Shown: one piece after another, positions 34,149 through 46,001 of the stretch | Layout: every line of letters begins with the position of its first letter | How positions within the stretch are numbered: position 1 is the stretch's first letter | From: UBA6663 sp044226485 | Lineage (GTDB): Bacteria > Chloroflexota > Anaerolineae > Anaerolineales > UBA6663 | Direction of reading: 5' to 3' | DNA length: 64,000 nucleotides | Assembly: GCA_044226485.1 (NCBI GenBank) | Contig: JBGAGY010000008.1 | Span: 62,001-126,000 of the forward strand | Notes under the pieces: generated by a model | Seen by the model: the letters and a program-made list of their open reading frames with translations, nothing else | What the model was told of the DNA's origin: nothing | Databases searched by the model: none | Translations under genes and position numbers: made by a program

Positions 34149-34595
34149 TCACGGCATGTTCGAGGATCCGAAGCGCGAGTAGGCGCTGTCGACATAGGTG
34201 CGGATATCGGCCACCGACTTGCCGTCGCGCAGCATGCGCATCGCGTCCTGGGTGATGTCGACGCAGATGTCGCAGCCGAGCGCGTGAGCGTCGAACGTCA
34301 GAGCGCCGGCCGTTTCGGCGCCGACGATGTAGCAGTCGTAGTTCGATTTGTGGCCGATCGGCCCGCAACCGCAGTAACACGGCACGTTCTGCAACGTCTC
34401 CGGATTGGCGGCCGCGAATTGATAGGCCTCACGCACGGGGTCGGGCGCTTGCTGAATCTGCACCGGCATGTCTTTCATGGGCGCCATGGCCAGCATGTCG
34501 TGGGCCGGGGTGCCACCCGCGGGCTTGCTGGCGCAACCCGCGGCGAGGACGGCGGTCAACGCGATGAGGAGGATGATCGACAGGGTGATGCGCAT
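34149..34595 (-). CDS. PCYCGC-motif lipoprotein
   Basis: A 148-residue lipoprotein: signal peptide ending LAAGC with Cys21, then a Met-rich stretch (HDMLAMAPMKDM), and NVPCYCGCGPIGHKSNYDCYI, the signature of the PCYCGC-motif family (DUF family PF13798 as I recall it). Two further cysteines follow in ALGCDICVD, and a helical end contains DAMRMLRDGKSVADIRTYVDSAYS. The paired cysteines and Met cluster suggest metal or redox chemistry at the cell surface, but the family's role is not established. The start is supported by AGGAG 7 bp upstream. It is not co-transcribed with any sugar gene. Confidence 0.85.
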   Translation of the reverse strand: MRITLSIILLIALTAVLAAGCASKPAGGTPAHDMLAMAPMKDMPVQIQQAPDPVREAYQFAAANPETLQNVPCYCGCGPIGHKSNYDCYIVGAETAGALTFDAHALGCDICVDITQDAMRMLRDGKSVADIRTYVDSAYSRFGSSNMP

Positions 34596-34783
34596 GGCTG
34601 GAACTCCTGGAGCGAGCTTCCTTAAGCCTATGCGCGCGTCCTCTGCGTCGCAGTGCCAACCGTCCCTTCTTCGCTGCCCGTGCCGTGGGCGATGCCCATG
34701 ACACGAATATGACAAACGGCAGTCGGTTAGGAGAGATTGATCGTGACAGTCGTCCAACGGCTCGCGCTGGGTCGTTCCCCGTA

Positions 34784-36919
<2,136 letters not shown>

Positions 36920-37082
36920 CGTCGTTCCTTGAAAACGTGCGCGGAAAGATTATCAGAAATGCTCGCAGACACCATAGACCGTTATCAGTGGGGCTGTGGC
37001 CCATCCGGGCCGTGAGCCCGAGCAAAGCCCGCGTTTCCATAAGTTCCAGCGCCGCGAAAAAGCACGTAAACAATGGTCCTGG

Positions 37083-37088
37083 TATAAG
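37083..37088 (+). promoter_or_regulatory. -10 element placed for a leaderless kinase mRNA
   Basis: TATAAG ends 6 bp before ATG 37095, so transcription would start at or beside the start codon. No ribosome-binding site precedes that ATG. I see no good -35 box at 17-18 bp. Confidence 0.4.
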
Positions 37089-37094
37089 TGGATC

Positions 37095-37934
37095 ATGTCC
37101 ACCGAAGGCCCTCTTCAAGGCTATCTTCAGCATTGGGATCTTGCCCAACCGAGCCTGCTGGCGCGGACCGCGACCAGCACACTGTACGCCGTGCTCCACC
37201 GCGATGAGACCTGCGTCCTCAAGCTGCTGGTCCCCGGCGAAATCGAAGAGCAGCGCGGAGCGTTGGCGCTGCAATGCTTCGATGGCCGCGGCGCCGTCCG
37301 GCTCCTTCGACACGACGACGGCGCGCAGCTCTTGGAATACGCGTCCGGTGAAGAACTGGTCGGCCTCGTTGAAGCCGGCGATGACGAGGGCGCCACGCGC
37401 ATCATCGCGCGCGTGATCCGGCAGCTGCATGAGTCAACGCGCGCGATCCCCGAGGCCGGACTGATGCCGCTCGAGCGCTGGTTCCGCGCCCTGTTCGAGC
37501 GGGCGGCAGCCGACCGTCTGGCCGGAACGTCATCGGTGTTCACGAGAGCCGCGGCGGTGGCAGAGCGGCTGCTGGCCGAGCCGCGCGACGTGCGTGTCTT
37601 GCATGGCGACATCCACCACAGCAACATCCGGCAGTCGCCGCGCGGCTGGCTCGCCTTCGACCCGAAGGGCCTCGTCGGCGAGCGCACTTACGATTGCGCC
37701 AACACGCTCTGCAACCCCCCGATCCCGGCGCTCGTCCACAATGAAGCGCGTTTGCTGGCTCAGGCGTCCATCCTGGCGGCCGAGCTCGAGTTGGAGCGGG
37801 CCAGGGTGTTGGCCTTCACGTATGCCTACACGACCCTGAACGCCAGCTGGTGGCTGAGGCTCGGCAACGACGAGATCGTGAATTGGTCGCTGGCCGTGGC
37901 GCGGATCCTCGAGCCTCACGTGCCCGCGGCGTGA
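37095..37934 (+). CDS. APH(6)/hydroxyurea-type kinase family protein
   Basis: A 279-residue protein of the aminoglycoside/hydroxyurea resistance kinase family (APH_6_hur). The catalytic loop is VLHGDIHHSN (near residue 170), followed by WLAFDPKGLVGERTYDCANTLCNP, the metal-binding and family-defining motif of streptomycin 6-phosphotransferases. The family phosphorylates small hydroxylated compounds, and resistance to streptomycin is only one known outcome. Because the neighbours are glycogen and inositol genes, phosphorylation of a cyclitol or sugar is equally possible. An upstream in-frame opening from 36996 lacks family features. Confidence 0.85.
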   Translation: MSTEGPLQGYLQHWDLAQPSLLARTATSTLYAVLHRDETCVLKLLVPGEIEEQRGALALQCFDGRGAVRLLRHDDGAQLLEYASGEELVGLVEAGDDEGATRIIARVIRQLHESTRAIPEAGLMPLERWFRALFERAAADRLAGTSSVFTRAAAVAERLLAEPRDVRVLHGDIHHSNIRQSPRGWLAFDPKGLVGERTYDCANTLCNPPIPALVHNEARLLAQASILAAELELERARVLAFTYAYTTLNASWWLRLGNDEIVNWSLAVARILEPHVPAA

Positions 37935-37956
37935 GGCGGAGGGGCGGGGCTGTAGC

Positions 37957-37986
37957 TTGACAGCGCTCCTTTGCACCCCCTATAAT
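37957..37986 (+). promoter_or_regulatory. Near-perfect sigma-70 promoter of the rightward inositol unit
   Basis: TTGACA at 37957-37962 and TATAAT at 37981-37986 match consensus at all twelve bases, spaced 18 bp apart. Transcription should start at about 37993, inside the operator-like palindrome at 37993-38008, and run through the transaldolase, iolA, iolE-like and lacI genes. Such a strong promoter would need tight repression. Confidence 0.88.
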
Positions 37987-37992
37987 CCCTTT

Positions 37993-38008
37993 ACGCAATC
38001 GTGTGCAT
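37993..38008. promoter_or_regulatory. Operator-like site A for the inositol LacI regulator
   Basis: The 16-bp sequence ACGCAATCGTGTGCAT covers the predicted transcription start. Its right part, CGTGTGCATAAAC extending to 38013, is identical to the reverse complement of the site at 46981-46996 and its flank. A central CG and pyrimidine/purine halves are typical of LacI-family operators. Assignment to the LacI gene in this cluster is inferred. Confidence 0.72.
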
Positions 38009-38063
38009 AAACTCGGCCGTCCCGCAAGACGGCCGGCCCTCGTCGACGGCAAGGAAGACCTTG

Positions 38064-39152
38064 ATGGTTTACAAGTCCCCGCTGCATCAAACCGTCTCGA
38101 CCACGCGCACCGACTATTGGAATGACTCGTGTTCGGTCGAGGAGTTGACGTACGCCATCGAGCACGGCGCTGTCGGCGCGACCACGAACCCCACGATCGT
38201 CTTGGCGGTTCTCAAGAAAGAGGGCCATCTCTGGCGCGACAGGATCAAGGCCATCATCGCCGAACACCCGACCTGGAGCGAGGATCAGGTGGCCTGGTTG
38301 TTGATCGAGGAGATGGCGGTCAAGGGCGCCGGGATGCTGCGGCCGATCTTCGAGCGCGAGGGCGGTCGAAAGGGCAGGCTCTCGATCCAGACCAACCCGA
38401 CGTTGTACCGCGACGCCGAAGCCATCACGGCCCAGGCCGTGCGCTTCGCGACCCTCGCTCCCAACATGCAGGTCAAAATCCCGGTCACGGCTGCCGGGGT
38501 CAGGGCGATCGAGGAGGCCACGTACCGGGGCGTCAACATCAACGCGACGGTGAGTTTTTCGGTGCCGCAGGTGATCGCCGTGGCCGAGGCCGTCGAGCGC
38601 GGGCTGAAGCGCCGCGAAGCCGAAGGCCTGTCGACCGGCGACATGACGCCCGTCGCGACCATGATGATCGGCCGCCTTGACGACTGGATGCATCTGCTCG
38701 AGAAGCGCGATGGGATCATCGTGGCGCCGGGTGTGGCCGACTGGGCCGGCGTCGCCTGCTTCAAGCGCGCCTATCCGATCTGCAAGGAGCGACGCTATCG
38801 CACGCGTCTGCTGGCCGCCGCGTATCGTCACCACCTGCACTGGTCCGAGCTCATCGGCGGCGACGTGGTCCTCACGATCCCGTACGAGTGGCAGGTGCTC
38901 TTCAATGCGTCGGACGTGTCCGTCGTCGAGCGCATCGACGACCCGGTGCCCGGCGCCGTCCTCGAGACGCTGCTCGAGAAGTTCCCGGACTTCAAACGCG
39001 CCTACGAACCGGACGGCCTGAGCATCGCAGAGTTCGACACCTTCGGCCCGACGGTGCGCACGCTGCGGACGTTCATCGCCTCGTATCGCGACCTGACGGC
39101 CGTGATCCGTGACGCGATGCTGCCCAATCCCGATGCACGTGAGAAGCTTTAG
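38064..39152 (+). CDS. Transaldolase-family protein in the inositol cluster
   Basis: A 362-residue class I aldolase of the transaldolase family. The motifs are YWNDSCSVEELTYAIEHGAVGATTNPTIV (residues about 16-45), the Schiff-base Lys138 in MQVKIPVT, GVNINATVSFS, and GVADWAGVACFKRAY. ATG 38064 follows AAGGAAG. The protein is somewhat longer than Escherichia coli TalB and belongs to a subgroup common in sugar operons. As first gene of the inositol unit it may do an aldol cleavage or transfer on a pathway intermediate. Its last four codons lie inside a large inverted repeat. Confidence 0.85.
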   Translation: MVYKSPLHQTVSTTRTDYWNDSCSVEELTYAIEHGAVGATTNPTIVLAVLKKEGHLWRDRIKAIIAEHPTWSEDQVAWLLIEEMAVKGAGMLRPIFEREGGRKGRLSIQTNPTLYRDAEAITAQAVRFATLAPNMQVKIPVTAAGVRAIEEATYRGVNINATVSFSVPQVIAVAEAVERGLKRREAEGLSTGDMTPVATMMIGRLDDWMHLLEKRDGIIVAPGVADWAGVACFKRAYPICKERRYRTRLLAAAYRHHLHWSELIGGDVVLTIPYEWQVLFNASDVSVVERIDDPVPGAVLETLLEKFPDFKRAYEPDGLSIAEFDTFGPTVRTLRTFIASYRDLTAVIRDAMLPNPDAREKL

Positions 39153-39255
39153 CCGCAGATTGCGCGGATTTCGCAGACGCAGTGGAGCGCCGAAGCATTC
39201 CGGCACCAACCACCCTCATCTGCAAAATCCGCGCAATCTGAGGCCAAAGCTTCTC
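39141..39255. repeat. Long imperfect inverted repeat between transaldolase and iolA
   Basis: Arms of 37 bp (39141-39177 and 39219-39255) pair with three mismatches around a 41-base loop. The left arm begins in the last codons of the transaldolase gene, and the right arm ends 9 bp before the iolA ribosome-binding site. The arms contain a 9-bp quasi-period of the type CGCGGATTN that recurs at 40819-40912. It may act as an RNA processing or attenuation structure. Confidence 0.82.
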
Positions 39256-39276
39256 TGTTCTGTAGGGGGAACTCGC

Positions 39277-40752
39277 ATGACGACTGAACCACTGAACAAC
39301 TACATCGACGGCGCCTGGCGTGCGTCGGAAGGCGTCGGGGGCCTCGAGGTGCAGAACCCGGCGACCGGCGCCGTGATCGCGGTGACGCCGTTCTCGACGC
39401 CGGCCGAGGTCGACCAGGCGGCGCGAGCAGCCGCGAAGGCGCAGGAGAGTTGGCGGCGGACCCCGGCCACCGAACGCATTCAGTACCTGTTCAGGCTCAA
39501 GGCGCTCCTCGAGGAACGCTTCGACGAGCTGGCTCGACAGATCACACTCGAGAACGGCAAGATCCTTGATGATGCGCGCGGCGAGCTGCGGCGCGCGATC
39601 GAGAACGTCGAAGTCGCCTGCGGCATCCCGATGCTGATGATGGGCGACTTCTCGGAGGACATCGCGCGCGGGATCGACGAGTACATGATCCGTCAGCCCG
39701 TGGGCGTGGTGGCCTCGATCTGCCCTTTCAACTTCCCGGGCATGATCCCGTTCTGGTATCTGCCGTATGCCGTGGCGACAGGAAACACGATCATCATCAA
39801 GCCGTCGGAGCGCACGCCGCTGACGATGACCCGGGCCTTCGAGTTGCTCGAGCAGGCCGGCTTCCCGGCCGGCGTGGTCAACCTGGTGCACGGCAGCCAC
39901 GAGACCGTCAACGCCTTGCTCGATCATCCGCTGATCAACGCGATCACGTTCGTGGGTTCGACGCCCGTGGCACGCCACGTCTACGCGCGCGCGTCGGCGA
40001 GCGGCAAGCGCGTGCAGGCCCAGGGTGGGGCCAAGAACCCCGTGATCGTGCTCCCTGACGCCGACGTCGACATGACGACCAAGATCGTGATGGACAGCGT
40101 CTATGGCAACGCCGGGCAGCGGTGCCTGGCGGCGGCCAACATCGTCATGGTCGCGGGCGCCGAGAAGACCTTCCGGTCCGTCCTGGCCGAGGCGGCCGAG
40201 CAGCGCGTGGTCGGCTTCGGGCTCGATAAGGGCGTGCACATGGGCCCGGTGATCTCGCCGCAGAGCAAGGCTCGCATCCAGGGCCTGATCCAGACCGGGC
40301 TCGACGAAGGCGCGTCCCTGCTCGTCGACGGCCGCGATCCCACGATCGCGGGCTACGAAGGCGGCTACTTCCTGCGCCCGACGATCCTGGACGGCGTGAA
40401 GCCCGAGCACACCGTCGCGCGCACCGAGATCTTCGGCCCAGTGATGACTCTGCTCGCGCTCGACACGGTCGACGACGCGATCGCATTCATCAACAACGGC
40501 CAGTACGGCAACATGGCCAGCGTCTTCACCAGCAGCGGCGCGGCGGCGCGCAAGTTCCGCAACGAGGCCCAGGCCGGCAACATCGGCATCAACATCGGCG
40601 TCGCGGCCCCGATGGCGTTCTTCCCGTTCAGCGGCTGGAAGGAGAGCTTCTTCGGCACGCTCCACGGCCAGGGCAAGCACGCCGTCGAGTTCTTCACCCA
40701 GACCAAGGTCGTGGTCGAGCGCTGGTTAAAGGAGTGGTCGAGGACGTTCTAG
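39277..40752 (+). CDS. iolA: Methylmalonate/malonate-semialdehyde dehydrogenase (acylating)
   Basis: A 491-residue aldehyde dehydrogenase of the MmsA/IolA group, which converts malonate semialdehyde to acetyl-CoA (or the methylated form to propionyl-CoA) in the last step of inositol breakdown. Family text includes PVGVVASICPFNFPGMIPFWYLPYA, FVGSTPVARHVY, QAQGGAKNPVIVLPDAD and the catalytic Cys283 in YGNAGQRCLAA. The end IGVAAPMAFFPFSGWKESFFG is diagnostic for MMSDH. AGGGGGA precedes ATG 39277 by 6 bp. Its place beside IolE-, IolG-, IolD- and IolB-like genes supports the inositol role. Confidence 0.94.
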   Translation: MTTEPLNNYIDGAWRASEGVGGLEVQNPATGAVIAVTPFSTPAEVDQAARAAAKAQESWRRTPATERIQYLFRLKALLEERFDELARQITLENGKILDDARGELRRAIENVEVACGIPMLMMGDFSEDIARGIDEYMIRQPVGVVASICPFNFPGMIPFWYLPYAVATGNTIIIKPSERTPLTMTRAFELLEQAGFPAGVVNLVHGSHETVNALLDHPLINAITFVGSTPVARHVYARASASGKRVQAQGGAKNPVIVLPDADVDMTTKIVMDSVYGNAGQRCLAAANIVMVAGAEKTFRSVLAEAAEQRVVGFGLDKGVHMGPVISPQSKARIQGLIQTGLDEGASLLVDGRDPTIAGYEGGYFLRPTILDGVKPEHTVARTEIFGPVMTLLALDTVDDAIAFINNGQYGNMASVFTSSGAAARKFRNEAQAGNIGINIGVAAPMAFFPFSGWKESFFGTLHGQGKHAVEFFTQTKVVVERWLKEWSRTF

Positions 40753-40818
40753 CAGGGTGGCCCCTGCGGCCGCCCTCCTGGCCACTCACCCGCTCACGTC
40801 AGGCATGCGCATCATGAC

Positions 40819-40912
40819 GTACGCGGATCACGCGGATCGGAACGGGTGACGCCGGTATAGGTGTGTCCGCGTCATCCGCCAGTACCCGCGTGATCCGCGT
40901 ACAACCGCTCAA
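40819..40912. repeat. Inverted repeat built from CGCGGATCA nonamers, before the iolE-like gene
   Basis: A perfect 17-bp inverted repeat pairs 40819-40835 with 40896-40912. The left arm contains two tandem copies of ACGCGGATC (40821-40838), and an inner GCGGAT/ATCCGC pair (40832-40837 with 40874-40879) offers an alternative fold. It fills most of the 179-bp gap before the iolE-like gene and shares its CGCGGAT core with the element at 39141-39255. Confidence 0.8.
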
Positions 40913-40931
40913 TCAGGAAGGCATCACCACC

Positions 40932-41828
40932 ATGTTCAAAATCGCCAATGCCCCTTGCTCGTGGGGCGTGATCGAGGGGATCGACGGCGAGCGCGGCGGG
41001 TACGCGCGCGTGATCGACGAGATGCAGGCGACCGGGTATGTCGGCACCGAACTCGGCGACTGGGGCTTCATGCCGACGGACCCGGTGGAGTTGAGGCGTG
41101 AACTCGACGCGCGCGGGCTGAGCCTGCTGGCCTCCTGGGTCAGCGTCTTCCTCCACGATCCAGCGCGCCATAAGGCCAGCGCCGACGACGCGGTGCGCAC
41201 GGCCAAACAACTCGCGAAAGTGGGCGGGCTTTCGAACCTGATCGTGCTCGGCAACGACCCGTACGGCATCCCGGAGCGCACCCAGCACGCCGGCCGGATC
41301 ACGCCCGCGATGGGCATGAACGCCGAGCAGTGGAAGGTCTTCGCCGAGGGCGCCAACTACGTCGCGCGGCGCGTGATGGACGAGAGCGGACTGCGCACGG
41401 TCTTCCATCATCACATCGGCACCTGGATCGAGACGCCGGCCGAGACCGAGCGCCTGCTGGCGATGACCGACCCGGCTGTCCTCGGTCTGTGCTTCGACAC
41501 CGGGCACTGGGCCTTCGCGGGCGGCGACCCGGTGCAGGGGGTCAAGGCCTTCGCCGACCGCATCTGGCACGTGCACTTCAAGGATCATCAGCCCGAGGTC
41601 GCGCGCCGCTCGCGCGTCGAAGGCTGGGATGGGCCGACGTCGGTCGGACAGGGCGTGTTCTGCGAGCTAGGGCAGGGCGACGTCGACTTCCCGGGCGTGC
41701 TGCGCGCGCTCGTGGGCATCGGCTACTCGGGCTGGATCGTGGTCGAGCAGGACGTGCTGCCCGGCCTGGGCACGCCGAAGGAGAGCGCCGCGCGCAACCG
41801 CGCCTATCTGCGGGCGATTGGGTTATAG
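40932..41828 (+). CDS. iolE: IolE-like inosose dehydratase / sugar isomerase TIM-barrel protein
   Basis: A 298-residue xylose isomerase-like TIM-barrel protein. It opens FKIANAPCSWGVIEG and carries GYVGTELGDWGF, HHHIGTWIETPAETERLL, LGLCFDTGHWAFAGGDP, HVHFKDHQPEV and GYSGWIVVEQDVL, giving the Glu, Asp, His and Glu ligands for a divalent metal. In inositol clusters this family usually supplies IolE, which dehydrates scyllo-inosose to the diketone used by IolD; IolH or IolI-like functions are alternatives. AGGAAGG precedes ATG 40932. Its TAG stop overlaps the -10 element of the lacI gene. Confidence 0.82.
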   Translation: MFKIANAPCSWGVIEGIDGERGGYARVIDEMQATGYVGTELGDWGFMPTDPVELRRELDARGLSLLASWVSVFLHDPARHKASADDAVRTAKQLAKVGGLSNLIVLGNDPYGIPERTQHAGRITPAMGMNAEQWKVFAEGANYVARRVMDESGLRTVFHHHIGTWIETPAETERLLAMTDPAVLGLCFDTGHWAFAGGDPVQGVKAFADRIWHVHFKDHQPEVARRSRVEGWDGPTSVGQGVFCELGQGDVDFPGVLRALVGIGYSGWIVVEQDVLPGLGTPKESAARNRAYLRAIGL

Positions 41829-41829
41829 T
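41824..41829 (+). promoter_or_regulatory. -10 element of a possible internal leaderless lacI promoter
   Basis: TATAGT overlaps the stop codon of the iolE-like gene and ends 8 bp before ATG 41838, which has no ribosome-binding site. This spacing would put the transcription start at or within two bases of the ATG. No clear -35 box is present, so support is limited. Confidence 0.4.
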
Positions 41830-41837
41830 CCATCCCC

Positions 41838-42908
41838 ATGGCCACTCGTCCACGCGGGGCAACGCCCGTCACGATCAAGGACATCGCGAAGGCCGCCGGC
41901 GTCTCGCACGCCACGGTGTCGCGGGCGCTTAACGATCACCCCGCGCTATCGGATGCCACGATCGCGAAAGTCAAGCGCATCGCCGCCAGGATGGGCTACG
42001 TGCCCAACGCCTCGGCGCGCGGCTTGAAGACGCGGCGCAGCCAGGCACTGGGCGTGATCGTCAGCCACATCGACGATCCGTTTTGGAGCGAGGTGTTGCA
42101 GGGCATCGACGAGGTGTTGCGCTCGGCCGGCTACAGCCTGTTCGTGGCCGCCACACAGCGCGACGAGCTGCGCGAGAAGCAGATCGTGCAGACGATGGTG
42201 CAGCGCGGGGTCGAGGGCGTGATCCTGTGCGCGCCGCAGTTCAGCCCCGAGCAGAACCGCAGCCTGCAGTCGTACGGCCTGGCCACGGTCGTGGTCAACA
42301 ATGAGGGCGCCGCCGCGGCCCGCTATCTGGTGTTCAACGACGATCGACACGGCATCGAGGTGTTGACCCGGCATCTGCTCGATCAGGGCCACCGACGGAT
42401 CGCCTACGTGGGCAACGCCGTCGGCGGGCGCACGAACACCGAGCGCGAGACGGGCTTCCGCGATACGTTGCGCGCCGCGAAGGTGAAGGTCGAGCCCGGT
42501 TTCGTGGTCAGGGCGCCCGACAGCACCCCGGCCGGCGGGCGGCAAGGGGCCGCCGAGTTGCTCTCACGGCCGGAGCGACCGACCGCGATCGTCTGCTACA
42601 ACGACAACATGGCCATCGGCGTCTACGCCGCGTTGCACGAGGCCGGCCTGGCGGTGCCTCAGGACATATCGGTGACGGGCTTCGACGACATCGCCATCGC
42701 CCAGTATTTGCTCCCGCCGCTGACCACGTTGCGTCAGCTCAAACACGATTTGGGCGCGCAGGCGGCGGCGCTCATGCTCCGCATCCTCGACGCTCGCGGC
42801 GCGGCCGGGCGTCTGCCGCGGCCCGAACGACATTGTCTGCAGGGCGAGCTTGTCGTCAGGGCCTCGACGACGCGCCTCGACGGCGGCCCGCGCCGCCGTC
42901 AGCGGTAG
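41838..42908 (+). CDS. LacI-family regulator of the inositol cluster
   Basis: A 356-residue repressor-type protein. Its N-terminal HTH and hinge (TIKDIAKAAGVSHATVSRALNDHPALSDATIAKVKRIAARMGYVPN, residues about 11-56) read the palindromic operator; the rest is a sugar-binding-protein fold with IVCYNDNMAIGVYAAL and VTGFDDIAIAQYLLPPLTTLRQ. It is the last gene of the rightward unit and overlaps the iolG end by 10 bp tail to tail. Two near-identical operator-like sites at the outer ends of the cluster are its probable targets, with an inositol derivative as likely inducer (inference). Confidence 0.93.
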   Translation: MATRPRGATPVTIKDIAKAAGVSHATVSRALNDHPALSDATIAKVKRIAARMGYVPNASARGLKTRRSQALGVIVSHIDDPFWSEVLQGIDEVLRSAGYSLFVAATQRDELREKQIVQTMVQRGVEGVILCAPQFSPEQNRSLQSYGLATVVVNNEGAAAARYLVFNDDRHGIEVLTRHLLDQGHRRIAYVGNAVGGRTNTERETGFRDTLRAAKVKVEPGFVVRAPDSTPAGGRQGAAELLSRPERPTAIVCYNDNMAIGVYAALHEAGLAVPQDISVTGFDDIAIAQYLLPPLTTLRQLKHDLGAQAAALMLRILDARGAAGRLPRPERHCLQGELVVRASTTRLDGGPRRRQR

Positions 42909-43927
42909 AGCGCGGGCTTCTCGGGCAAGACGACAGGCACGTCTTCGCCGCGCTCCAGCGAGAGGATGCAGGCCTCGGTCACAACCATCGTCACCAACCC
43001 GTCCCACGCACTCGCGCCCGCGAAGGTCCGGCCCGTTCGGACCGACCCCACCCAGTCGATCAATTCCGCCACGTACGCGTCCTGAAAGCGCGAGAGCCAA
43101 TCGCTCGGCACCGAATAGCCGCGCTGCCCGCTGCCGCGCACCAGGGCGCGGTCGGGCTGAGTCGTCACGGCCGTGCCCGCCTGACAGATCAGCTCGGCAG
43201 TGACTTCGTAGCCGTAGCCGGCGTTGACGAACACCTCCGCCACAGCCAGCCGCCCGTCGACGAAGGTCTGCTCGATCGACAACAGGTCGAGCGTGTCGGG
43301 ATGCAGATCGGGGCGTGAACGCAGACCGCGCACGCGCACCGACGCGACGTCACCGCCGAGCAGCCAACGAGCCGAGTCGAGATCGTGGCCGGCCGAGTTG
43401 ATCAGGATCGTCGAACCCAGGATGCCGTACGCCACCGAGGCATTGCGATGCACGCCTTTGCACAGCAGCGGCGCTCCGATCGCGCCGGAATGGGCCAGCT
43501 CGCGGACCGCCACGTGCGCGGGATCGAAGCGGCGCATGAAGCCGACTCCGACGGTTCGCCGGCCCGCGCGCACTTCGGTCTCGACCACGCGGAGGGCGTC
43601 ATCGACTCGGGTGGCCAGGGGCTTCTCGCACAGCACGGGCTTCTCGGCGGCCAGGCAGGCCAGGGCCAACTCCGCGTGCGCGGGGTCAGGAGCCGCGATC
43701 AGCACGGCCTCGACGGCCGGGTCGGCGATCAACCCGCGGGGATCATCGAACACGGCGCCGCCCCCGCTGGCCGCCGCGGCCTGTGCCGCGCGATTCTTGT
43801 CAAGGTCGTAGACCGCAACGACGCGCGCGCCGGGCACTGCCGTGTGGATGTTGACGGCATGCCGGGTGCCCATTCCTCCGGTGCCGATGATGCCGATCCC
43901 CAGCGGCTTCGTTTCGCTGTGTGCCAT
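42899..43927 (-). CDS. iolG: Inositol 2-dehydrogenase (Gfo/Idh/MocA family)
   Basis: A 342-residue NAD-dependent dehydrogenase, the first step of inositol catabolism (myo-inositol to scyllo-inosose). The Rossmann motif is GIIGTGGMGTRHAVNI, the co-factor motif CEKPLATRV, followed by GFMRRFDPAH, HRNASV and NSAGHDLDSARWLLGGDVASV, a sequence strongly associated with IolG. ATG 43927 starts the homologous region; an upstream opening to 44137 is not supported. It is downstream of iolD on the same strand, separated by 110 bp that contain a 10-bp hairpin. Confidence 0.92.
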   Translation of the reverse strand: MAHSETKPLGIGIIGTGGMGTRHAVNIHTAVPGARVVAVYDLDKNRAAQAAAASGGGAVFDDPRGLIADPAVEAVLIAAPDPAHAELALACLAAEKPVLCEKPLATRVDDALRVVETEVRAGRRTVGVGFMRRFDPAHVAVRELAHSGAIGAPLLCKGVHRNASVAYGILGSTILINSAGHDLDSARWLLGGDVASVRVRGLRSRPDLHPDTLDLLSIEQTFVDGRLAVAEVFVNAGYGYEVTAELICQAGTAVTTQPDRALVRGSGQRGYSVPSDWLSRFQDAYVAELIDWVGSVRTGRTFAGASAWDGLVTMVVTEACILSLERGEDVPVVLPEKPALYR

Positions 43928-44008
43928 TGCCTTACCCCCTGATTGAACGAGCCAAGGACGCCGCGGTGCGCGCGCGGTGCGCGAGCCCTTTGTGTTTGCT
44001 GTCATCGT

Positions 44009-44032
44009 CATCGCCTTCTGTTGAAGGCGATG
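44009..44032. terminator. Hairpin between iolD and iolG
   Basis: A perfect 10-bp stem (44009-44018 with 44023-44032) closes a 4-base loop just after the iolD stop on the minus strand. No T-tract follows in that direction, so it may protect the iolD 3' end or lower read-through into iolG. Confidence 0.5.
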
Positions 44033-44037
44033 GACTT

Positions 44038-45918
<1,881 letters not shown>

Positions 45919-45952
45919 GGGCGTTTTCCTTGGTGCTCGCTGTGAATGGCGC

Positions 45953-46001
45953 GACGAATGACGAAAGTGAAATGGCTTTTCAACTTCCGTCCTTCGTCAT
46001 T
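45953..46001. repeat. Palindromic repeat overlapping the end of iolB
   Basis: AATGACGAA (45957-45965) pairs with TTCGTCATT (45993-46001), with further partial pairing inside. The words GACGAATGACGAA and GTCCTTCGTCA are shared with the element at 23244-23310. The right arm forms the last codons and stop of iolB, and purine/pyrimidine-biased repeats of GTCCGCGGTC type continue to about 46040. Confidence 0.68.

Noticed and set aside
37095..37934. Calling the APH(6)-like gene a streptomycin resistance gene on a mobile element
   Set aside because: No transposase, integron or composition change surrounds it; it fits its chromosomal neighbours in GC content.
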